Virus record (IMG/VR): IMGVR_UViG_3300042154_001725 | Span: 1 to 37,999 of that record | DNA: 37,999 nucleotides | Reading direction: 5' to 3' (one strand) | DNA from: a virus | Part shown: positions 20,256 through 30,800 of the stretch, in pieces | How the letters are laid out: every line of letters starts with the position of its first letter | How positions within the stretch are numbered: position 1 is the first letter of the stretch | Translations under genes and position numbers: made by a program | The notes under the pieces: model-generated | The model's input: only the letters and a program-made list of their open reading frames with translations | Databases searched by the model: none | What the model was told of the DNA's origin: nothing

Positions 20256-21869
20256 ATGGCAAGAGGCATCCCCATCCCCTACGAGCAACTCCCCAAGACC
20301 GCGACCAACCTCGGGGGATTCCAGAAATCTGCCGGGATTGAAGGTCTAAGCACCGACAACTCCGCATCCATCCGTGCGGCAGGTGCCGTTGCCCAAGTCG
20401 ATCCGCGAGGGTTCGTTGTTGCCGCGCAGCAAGTGGGTGCCATTGGGCAGGCGATTGCCGGTGAAGGGCAAGCCATCATGGCGATTAGGCTGAAGCAGAA
20501 CGAGGCGATCAGTATTCGTAAGGAGTACGAGGCGAACACGTCCATGCAAATGGCGCAGGACCAGATCAACTCCGACCTTGAACTGGAGCCGGACGAGACC
20601 AAGTGGGCAGGCATTGCCGAGAAGCACTCTACTGCCTTAAGGGATTCCTTGCTGAAGCAACACCTCTCGCCGGACGCGAGGGACGCGATCTCCATGAAGA
20701 TGGACTCATGGCAACGACGCGCATCCTTGGCTGTTACGATCAACTCCGCGAAACGGTCCAACGACAAGGTAAAGGACGCAGGCGCGGCAATGAGAATCAA
20801 GCTGGCAAACCAAGGAGACATTCCCGGCGCTTTAAGACAAGCAGAAACCGAGCACGGAGCCGGGTTTATGAGTGCCGAAGAATTGGAAATCGAACGGGAG
20901 CGACTGAAAAAGCTTGCCGAAAGGAATAAGGTAAACCAAGTATATTCGTTCCTTCTTGCTAACCCCGGTGCATTTCTTGCGGAGCCTGACAAGCACACGC
21001 AAGGCATGGACGCACAGACGAGGGATGGTTTAATCAATCAAGCCAGACAAGCTAAAGGCCAAGCTGAATCTGAGGAAGTGGACACATTCACCGACCGCAT
21101 GGCAGACGGTGAATTTAAGACGTTGACCGATTTGCAATCCGCATTGCCTGAAACCATGCGCCCTGCCATTCGCAGGCAGCTTGAAGGCATGCTTTTACGC
21201 AGCCAAGAACCCGGCATTAAAGCCAAGCTTGAAGCGGATGCTCCACAGAACTTTGCCCGTTTTTCTGATGCCGTAGACGGCTACAATGCAGAAAGCGATC
21301 CAGACGGCATTCGGTACGCTCAAATTGTAATGGCAGTGAAGCAAGCCATGCCAATGGAGTTGCGTGGAGAAATCCTTGGTCCGCTTTATCGTAAACGGCC
21401 AGGGGCGGTATCTGACATTGAGCCACCTGAACCGCTGAAGTCTACAGTGCGCGACATTATTACGACCATGTTTGAAGCGGAGGCTTTTGGAAAATACAAG
21501 GTTGAGACACCGGGGGCAACACAATACGACAAACCAACCATTAAAGAAGACGCAAAAGCCAAAGCGGCAGCTTACGCAAAGAAAGGCACGGCTATGATTT
21601 ACATGTCAAAATGGCTGGCCGCCAATCCTGAAGCGACTACAGATAAAGCCTTTGAGGCAGTGCGAGGAATAATTGCTGGCAATGCTCCTTCTATCCGTTC
21701 ACTTGTGCCGCAGACTGCTCCTCCTGCCCCGCCGTCATATACTCCAACTAAATTACCGAAGCAGCAATTAGTTGCCCCGTGGGAAAATGATTTGCCTCCC
21801 GAGCAACCTGGGCAAATTGATCCACTGATTCCATTTTACCTTCCCGAAGATCAACAATTACCTGAATAA
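20256..21869 (+). CDS. Internal virion core protein, T7 gp15-like by position
   Basis: A 537-residue protein starting one base after the previous stop. It opens with a polar segment (MARGIPIPYEQLPKTATNLGG), then Gln/Ala-rich helices to about residue 290 (including a motif MKMDSWQRRASLAVTI and IERERLKKLAERNKV), then mixed helices and a Pro-rich tail (VPQTAPPAPPSYTPTKLPK, then PWENDLPPEQ). It is shorter than T7 gp15 (747). It probably forms part of the inner core ejected with DNA. Bases about 20920-21870 are more AT-rich than the first half, hinting at different origins of the two halves. Function rests mainly on position. Confidence 0.76.
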   Translation: MARGIPIPYEQLPKTATNLGGFQKSAGIEGLSTDNSASIRAAGAVAQVDPRGFVVAAQQVGAIGQAIAGEGQAIMAIRLKQNEAISIRKEYEANTSMQMAQDQINSDLELEPDETKWAGIAEKHSTALRDSLLKQHLSPDARDAISMKMDSWQRRASLAVTINSAKRSNDKVKDAGAAMRIKLANQGDIPGALRQAETEHGAGFMSAEELEIERERLKKLAERNKVNQVYSFLLANPGAFLAEPDKHTQGMDAQTRDGLINQARQAKGQAESEEVDTFTDRMADGEFKTLTDLQSALPETMRPAIRRQLEGMLLRSQEPGIKAKLEADAPQNFARFSDAVDGYNAESDPDGIRYAQIVMAVKQAMPMELRGEILGPLYRKRPGAVSDIEPPEPLKSTVRDIITTMFEAEAFGKYKVETPGATQYDKPTIKEDAKAKAAAYAKKGTAMIYMSKWLAANPEATTDKAFEAVRGIIAGNAPSIRSLVPQTAPPAPPSYTPTKLPKQQLVAPWENDLPPEQPGQIDPLIPFYLPEDQQLPE

Positions 21870-24800
21870 TGGCAACGATCCTTAATTCTCCCTCGCTTGA
21901 TCCTGCTCCTGCTGTCGATTACGCCGAACTGCGTCAACTCGACCTTCAAAAGCAAGCACTGGATCACGAGAAAATGTATCTGGACCCGGAAGGTTATGTG
22001 GCAGGGCTTCCCTCACAGCAAAAAACTGCATTAGATTCATGGTTGTCATGGTCATCCGACCGCAAGGGAGACATTCAGAAGAGCGTCAACCGTGGCTACA
22101 TCGGCGACTTCTACGGACTGCCGGACGAAGCACTGGGAGAAGGCGGATATCAGACCTACCGGGACCGATACGCCCGAGAAGTGCTGGGCGTTCCGCAGGG
22201 CGGGGACTTGAACGACGACTCATTCTTTGAGTTGATGAAGGAGCGGCAGCAGAAGCAGAAGGATTTCCGAGGGATTGCCGAATATTTCAGCGACGATGCG
22301 ATCAAGTCCACGATGGTTTTCCAACCACAGGATTTGCTGGTAGAGGCTGGGCGCATCAAGAAGGATTCCCAAGCGTTTCCCAACATGAACGAGGAGGACG
22401 GAAACCGACTGGCAACGCATTGGTCCGACGTAAAGATGCGGCTTGAGGAACGTGTTGCCCCATTACGTCCACAGGCTCGGGAGATTTACGAAATGCTGTC
22501 CAAGGGCAAGCTGGAGCGGTTTGGTGACGAGGCTCAGGCATCAATTGAAGGAGCCATTGACCGACTAACGACGTTAAACCCAGACGACCGGGCCATCGTC
22601 ATTTCCATGCTCAAAGGGCAGATGGGATCAGACACCAGCGGCAACACCGTGGAAAAAACAGCAGGAGCGGCAATCCGAGGATTTGCCGGAAAACTGCGTG
22701 GGTTTTCCAGCTACACCGAGCGCAACTATTTAGGCCGAGGAATGAGTGAGTTGACCACAACCGGCACAGTTGATGCCAGTCTGGACACTCCTGAAAAAAT
22801 CAGTCAGCGCATTTCAAGCGGATTGCCGTTGGTCTCAAAGCTGGAAGGTGATATCGGCGGCACGATTGCTACCCCTTCCAGAACAGTAACCCCAGAGGAG
22901 CAGGCAAAGGTGCAAGAAATGATTGCTGCAAAAGTGCAGCGGGCAGAGGTGGCAGCGCAAGCCATTGGCATTCTTGAGGGAACCATTGACCCCATCAAAG
23001 CGGACAAGGCACTGAACGAAGGTCTTCTTGCGTCCACCGGCACTTATGTTCAAAAGACAGCGATTGACCTTGGATACTCCTTGGGGGCAATGGCTACAAT
23101 TGCTATCCCGTACGCTGGACTCCTGATCGCCCAAGGCGGATACGCCGACGATGAATACATGAAACTGCGCGAGGAAGGCAACGATCCCGCGACGGCACAC
23201 ATGGCATCACAATTTACGGGAGCAATGCAGGCAGGGTTTGAGCGTGTGGCTTTCCTGTTCAACTTCGTGCCATCGTCTTTAATTGCACGGGCTACGGCAA
23301 CAAAAGCAGGCAGCAGGATAATGGGGGTGCGTCCGGCGCTTGAGACCTCAACCACGTTCCGAGTGCTGTCTAAGATGGGAACCATTCAAGCGTCAGAATA
23401 TGGAGAGGAAATTGCGCAAGCCTCGGCTCCGATCCTGACTGCATTCATGGGAGAAAAGCTGGGCTGGAATTTGGCAGAGCAGTCGAAGTTCCAAGGGGAG
23501 ATGCAGCAATTTAAGGAAGAAGGCGGGTTCTGGAGACCCGAGGTATTTTCGACCGTCATGGCTTTGTCCGTGTTTGGTGGGGGATTGAGCGGCATCAGTG
23601 ACTCTAGGCAAGCGCAGGCTGGGCTTGAATCGTTACTGCGTGACCAGACGAGGGTTGAAGCCATGGGGATCGCTCCGGCAGTAGCCGCAAAGATTGTCAA
23701 GACGGCGGGAGTTGAAGAGCGCAAAGCAGCATACATCGAAGCTTACGCCCAAAGGGACGTCCAGTCACCGACTGCTGTTGCCGCGCAGAAACTGGTGACC
23801 GCTCAAGTTGATGCCCAGAAAGCACAAGGTGCGGCAGAACTGCTGGCAATGAAGAACGCCGGTCTGGACATCACGCGCACGGCAGACGGCTGGGCAGTGA
23901 CGGACACGACGGAGCCAGATGCCGCACCGATCCCACACGCTACTGCCGAGGAGGCAATGACGACGGTCAGGAGTGTGATCAAGGCACGGGGCATGCAGCG
24001 GGAAGAAACATTCTTGGATGCGCTGTCTGACTATGCCAGCATCATGGAACCGGGGCGAACCGTCCGGCTCTCCAACAAGACCGGCACTTTGTTTGAAGAC
24101 CTGACTGAAGCGATCAAGGAGGGCAGAGAACTGTCCATTGAGTCAATCTGGGACCGGGCGAATCAGGTGCGAAAGAAAGAAGGGCAGGCTCCCTTGGCGC
24201 AGGACATTAACAACCCCGAGAGCGCAGAGGCTTTGAGCGGGATGTATGTGCTGGGTCGTTCATTCAACGAGGTACAGGGCAACGTCGTCAACAAGGTCTC
24301 AATGATCATGCGTGGAGGCGGCACGGTGGATTTGGTTGAGGAGCAGGCAGAGAACGACCTGAGTCGCTCAGTCGCCAGCGGCAGGACCACTTACGACGTC
24401 GTCCGTGAGGTTATCAAGGGACTTCAGAAAGTGACCGGAGATACCTACATATTCTCCGATACTACGCGAGGCATCACGGAAGCTTGGTCTACCTTGGTCA
24501 CGCTTTACACCACCGGCAAGGCGCGGGGCAACCGGATCACCAGTGGGACTCGGCGTGAGTTGCTTGCTGGGCTAAGAGAAGCACGGGGAGACCTTCCTGC
24601 GGACTACCGGGCAGAGCGTCAAAGGCTTAAAGCTGCCGAAGCCAGCGGCGCTGCTCCTTCCGCATTTGCCAAGCTGCGGGCGTACTTTGATTACCTCAAA
24701 TCGATCATGGGGCACGCTGCTAAAATCGCCAATGCCCAATCCGATTTGGAGTCGTTCCGCGATACACTGGGCCAAGTCGCTCGGCTCAAGAAAGCTGCAA

Positions 24801-27800
24801 AGGAAGGTGCGCTGGGTGATCTGGAAGCACTCATCCGCGAGTCTGTAGGACTCAAGGAAAAGGACGCATTTGACAGCGCACTTGCAGACAAGGTTGAAGA
24901 GATGATGCAACCGCCGGATGACGGAACAGGTTACTCAATCACAACAAGGCGGGACGCAGACTACATGGCAGCGGTTGAGTCCGGGGACGTACAGGCTCAA
25001 CAGGCGTTGGTTGATGAAGCAGCTTCCGAGGCAGGATTTGACACATACGCATTTCACGGCAGCCCCGATGGACGCTTTAACTCATTCAGCCCAACAAAAG
25101 CGGATGACTTTCCGATCCTTGGAACATCAATAGCGTTCGACCGCAAGGTGGCGGAAAATTACGCACGCAACACATCTGGTAGGCGCGGGCAGGAAGCTCT
25201 CGCCCCAAAAGTGTTTGAGGTATACGTTCGAGGTCGAGAGATTGGAGTAGAGGAACTGCGGAAAAAATGGGAAGCACAAGGCAAGCCGTGGCAGGGTGCC
25301 GATCCGGCAAAGGTCTCCCAGTTGGCCATGCAATTAGGGTATTCAATGATTGACCCAAAGGAGTCCGGTCTTGGTGAACCCTCTGAGATAATAGTTGTTG
25401 ATCCCAACCAAATCAAGTCCGCCGACCCGATCACCTACGACGATCAGGGCAACGTGATCCCATTGAGCCAGAGGTTCAATCCTGAGTCCGAGAACATTGG
25501 GTACTCAATCAAGAGTATTGCATACCTGAAGGACGACACCCGGTTTGAAAAGCTGAAGGAAGAAGGGCGAGTTGAGACCGGCGTAAGCATCAACGACTTC
25601 ATTGGCAAGCATCTGATGATGCACGCACCAGACAATGCGTTCACAGGGACCATCACGTTAAACAACGGGAAGCTTATTATTGGCAAAGGCGGGGCGTATT
25701 ATCCTTCCCTGTTTGCCAACCAGAATTATTTCTGGGCATCGACAAAGGCTACCGCTGAGAAGACTGCCAACCATCTTAACTTGATGGCAGAGAAGAACGG
25801 CGGCAAAATTTACATGGCTCTTGTGTCGTCACCAGTAGAGAAGCTGTTCTCGTCCACGACGATGGCAACCGGCGCAGTGCATTGGTTTGAATCCTTGAGC
25901 GAGGACAAGGCAGCAAATTTCTCCAAGAAGGATTTAAACACGATGCTTGGAGCGGCAAGCGAACTTGCTGAAGATAAGGACCGGAAGTTTAGCACAAGAC
26001 TCAACGCCAGCACACTGGCAAAGAACCTGAAGAACCTTGAAGCGTTCCTTGACCCAACCACTTCAACCTTTGGACTTCGCAAATCCTTTGTGGAGGAGTT
26101 GGCAAAACAGGTTGAAACGTACTACAAGGACAAGCCCAAGGCGGCAGCGCATGTGGCACAAATTCTTGCTGACGCTCAAAACAAACATGCAGGAACCAAG
26201 CTACAAAAAGGACAGATTGCATGGAACCCAATCCTGCAAGGCATTGGAAACGCTTTGACGGAACCATTCCTACGCACGTTCCAAGAACACGGAAACGGAC
26301 GAGTTTATGCCATCATTGAAGTGGATGGTCCGGTTGAGGCAATTGCTTCCACAGAGCACGAAAGCTACCCGTTCGCCATCGTTCCAGTAAACCGGAAGTC
26401 GAAGGTAAAGCTTTCCATCTTGGACGAAGCAATGGACTGGCAGGACATCATTGGCGACTCAGTTACTGGGCAGTACACCCCTGCGGCTGAGCGCAAAAAC
26501 TACATGCCAACCGGCGGCATGTCAGTGACAAGGCTCAAGGTTTTGGGACCAAGACCGGGGACCGTGGCAAACCAGATCGGCTACAGCATTGCTCCGGCAA
26601 GAAAGACTTCTCTGGAAATGCAGATGACGAGGGATGAAATCCTTGATGCCATCGACAAGAGCAAAGACTGGAAGGACTTCTACACCACTTACCAATATTT
26701 GGTTGACGAGTACTTTGGCGATGATGCCGAAGCGTTTGGGTCAATCATGTCGATTACTTCGCAGGCTTCCTCAGTCAAAGCCAACGTCTCTCTTGCCCTG
26801 CGGATGTATGGCTACTGGAAGCGGGGCGAGGAGTTCGATGGCAAGAAGCGTGGGGAAGAAAAATCGGGCGCATTGCCTGGAGTACTAAGGAACTTGGAAC
26901 GGTGGCGCGATGAGGTCGCCCTTTCTGGACGCAAGATTACCAATTACCAAGCGGCGAACGCTGGCAAAGAAGGAGCATCTGAAAAGGTGGTGGTTGACCG
27001 GCACATTGGGAACATGCTGTTCAGCAACAAGTCCCCAACGGACGCTCAATATACCCAAGCTGAAAAGGTCTTGACCGAGATTGCCCAAAGCATAGGGTGG
27101 GAGCCGCGACAGGTCCAAGCCGCCCTTTGGGCAGCATCCATTCGCAAATCAGGAACTGAACCTTACTCATATGACCAATACCTCAAAACCCTCCGAGAAC
27201 GAGGAACCATCTACGAGAGAACTGGAGCAACTCCTGGAGGAGGTGGAATCTTTGCAGCAGGAGTCGAGCGACCAATTCGGCGACCTGTTACTCGCCGAGG
27301 TGCTCGAAAAACTGGGACAGACGGGTACAGTATCAGCACCCGAGGAGGAGCCGGAGACGGAAGCGGACGGGCAGAGGGCAGGACAGTTGCGCCTCTTGAA
27401 GGCACGCCATCAGTCCCTGGCTTTAACGGGCCGGATACCCGACTCGTTACAGTTGCCGAAGACTACGCCAGAAGCATTGGAATCCAGCTTCGACGCCAGT
27501 CCGAATACGCCACAGTAGACCCTGAGCGTGCCAAGCGGATCGCGGATGCCTACGAGGCGATGCCGCACACTCCCGAAGACCCGGTGGTCAAGGAGGCTTA
27601 TGCCAGCCTGATCAAGCAGACCATTGCCCAGTACAATGCGCTGGCAAATGCTGGCTACAAGTTCTGGTTTATTGACCTGAGCATCCCCGAGAACGTCTCA
27701 TATGTTGGGTCTCCGTACAATGCGATGCGAGACGTTCGCAACAACCAGCAGATGGGAGTGTTTCCCACCTCTGATGGATTTGGTTCTGGTGACCTTGACG

Positions 27801-30800
27801 TAACGAATAACCCCATGCTTGCCGAGACCGGCATTGAATGGCCAACCGGAGGAGTGGACGGGCCTATGGCAAAGGTGCTGGCCAACGACATGTTCCGCGC
27901 CGTGCACGATGCGTTTGGTCACGGATTGGAAGGGGCTGGCTTCCGTGCCCGAGGGGAGGAAAACGCATGGCAGGCACACGTTCGCTTGTTCACCGGCAGT
28001 GCAGTTGCTGCCATTACCAGTGAGACCCGAGGGCAGAACAGTTGGCTGAACTACGGGCCAAACGCTGAGCAGAACCGGACTGCCAAAACCGAGGACACGA
28101 TCTTTGCGGAGCAGAAGACCGGGTTGATGCCGTTGTGGACATGGACCGAAGGGAAGGTTGGCGACATGCCCGAAGAAGCACCGGCAGAAGACGGGTACAG
28201 CATTGCAAGCAGCAGCAGGCTGGAGCGGATCATGGCGAGGCTTGATGAGATCGCCATCGATCCCGAGGTGCGGTTTGACATGATGCAGCGGGCAAGTGCT
28301 GCGCTTGCTAAGATGGCACGGGATATTGAGTTCCGTGATGACGTTGCTGTGATGTTGAACAGCGACGAAGCAGAGAAGTTCCAAGGGCAGCAGGCGAACG
28401 CTATGGCCCAGCTTATCGACCGTTACAGTGCCGAGGAGCAACGCAGGCAGCGCGACAACGAGGAAGCCATGAAGGCACTCAAGGCAGAGCATGAGGCGGC
28501 ACTGCAAGACCTAAGCGTGAAAGCAGACATCGAGGCGGGAGGCGCACAGGAGGACGGCTGGACGACGGACCAGAAGGATGCGCTGAAGGTGCGGCAAAGG
28601 CTGGAGCAGACCACGCTCCAAGCACGGCAGCGTGCGGCGGTGGTGGCACTAGAGACTAAGCAACGCCGGGAAGGTGACGCGGCCAAGGCAAGCGAAGCGA
28701 AGGAAGTGGCACTGCTGAAAGAGAAGCAGGGGGCCGAGCGCAAGACCCGTGCGAAATCGGAAACAGAGCAGACCAAACGGCAGGACATGCTGGACGCTTT
28801 GTCTACGCTGGACGCGATCCTGACTCCATTTCCTGCCGAGGTGCGGGCCAAGGTTGGAGGCTTTGTATCGCTGGCTAAGCTGCGGACCAACGAGGCAATG
28901 GAAGCCTACCTAAAGGACCGGGTAGAGAAGCTGAACAACGCAATCGAGAACTACCTCCGCAAAGACTACGTCGAGCAGATCAAAAACCTGATCAAAAAGG
29001 GCGATGCCAAACGGGCCACTGGTAAGAAACCCGGAGGCAAGCTGGGTGCTGAAGGACACGTTCTGTTCGACGCCGTGAAGGCAGCGGCAGGCATGTCCGA
29101 AGAGGAGACAAACAAGGCGATCATGAACCTCAGTGATGCCATTGAGAAGGCACGCATGGACGATCCTGACGCGGTGCCGGTGCTGGCTGAGAAGCTGCAA
29201 GCTGCGGTGATGTTTGGCGACCTTAACGGCAAGACCCGGACGGCACGGGACTTGGCCAACGCATTGACTTGGCTGAAGGAAAACTACGAACGGGAGCGGA
29301 CCAAGTGGCGGATGCAGGAGGAGGCACGACTTGCCGAGGTCACAAGGCTTGCTGATGGTGGAGTCGTTACCTTGGGAGGTAGCACCACGGGTTCCGACCG
29401 GCTTAATTCTACGGAAGAACTTGGAGAGTTCCGCGCCGGATCGTCTGGATTTAGCGGTGCCATGCGGGCATTGTTTGGGAAGGACTCCGAGTTGTTCAAA
29501 CGGTGGACGGCAGCTTCACGGAAGGCGATCATCAAACGGACCATTGAGTTCCAAGCCTTGCAGAAAGACTGGCGCGACCTGAAGGACCGGCTCTACGGCA
29601 AGGGCTGGAAAGGCGACCGGAAGTTGTACGACGACATCGTCGAGCCTGTGGAGAAGTCCGGGGTGCTAATCACGGACAAGATGAAGAAGTCCCGCGAGAC
29701 AATCCCGGTTAATACTGCCGAGAACATCCTTGCCGGAAAGGCACCGGAGCTTGCAGAACAATTCACCGACGCAGAGAAGGCAGAAATGCGGGTGGCACTG
29801 GATGCCAACGTCCTTGAGAAGCGACCGAAGGACACCATCTCCCTGACTAGGATCAGCGGCAGCACGGTGGGCAGCGAGATCATGCTTTCCCAAGGGCAGG
29901 CGATGCACATCTCACTTATGTGGCGGCAGGCACAGGGACGGGCACCAATGGAGGCGCACGGGTACACTGAGGAGACCATCAACCAAGTGGAGGCGTTTAT
30001 GTCGCCCGAGGCTAAAGCCATCCGCGACTGGATCGCGTCCCGGTACACCAACGAATGGGGAGACCTGAATGCAGTCTTTGCCGGAATGTTTGGCGTGAAC
30101 CTGCCGCAGATCGACAACTACTCACCACTGACGTTCTGGTCCCAACAGCGGAAAGAGCTTGCCAATCCTGACCCGAGTGGTGGGCCGATCATGGCACAGG
30201 GCGGGATGAGCACCGGCATGCTCAAGGAACGTGTTGAGAAGCACGGGGCAGAACCCCGGATCGTGAATGCCATAGACGTCTTCTTCGACCACATGCGGCA
30301 GGTAGCCCATTTTAAAGCTTTTGCGGAGCTTGCACGGGAGATGCGGGGCGTGATGAGCAAACCGGAAATGCGGCGGGCACTTGCAGTGAAGCACGGAGAG
30401 AACGGCACAAGGTTGATGGACAAGTGGATGGATGCCATGGAACAGGGCGGATTGACCCAGAAGCCGGGATGGTTTGAAAGCCAACTGGCAAACATGGGCG
30501 GGGCGCGGGCCGTGGCAGTGCTGGCTTGGAACTTCAAATCCGCCTTTACCAACGTTCTAAATTTGCTTGGCACTGCCCGAGTTATGCCGCCGGACCAGTA
30601 CGTCAAAGGGCTTTTCCGTCTCTTCAGTGGACGACTCAACTGGTGGGTTGGCAAAGGCTCTACGTTCCAAAGCAGCGAGATCATCCAACGCCGCATCAAT
30701 AGCGGGATGAGTCCCGAAATGCAGGCAGGCATGTCACGCATTGCCAACATGCGACCTAGTATGCTCAAGGCGTTCATGGAAGGCGGCATGGCCCTTCACG

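Noticed and set aside
28423-30789. Long open frames on the minus strand within the giant gene (155, 174 and 223 codons)
   Set aside because: They mirror the codon pattern of the plus-strand gene, have no neighbours on that strand and no recognisable domains; they are shadows.
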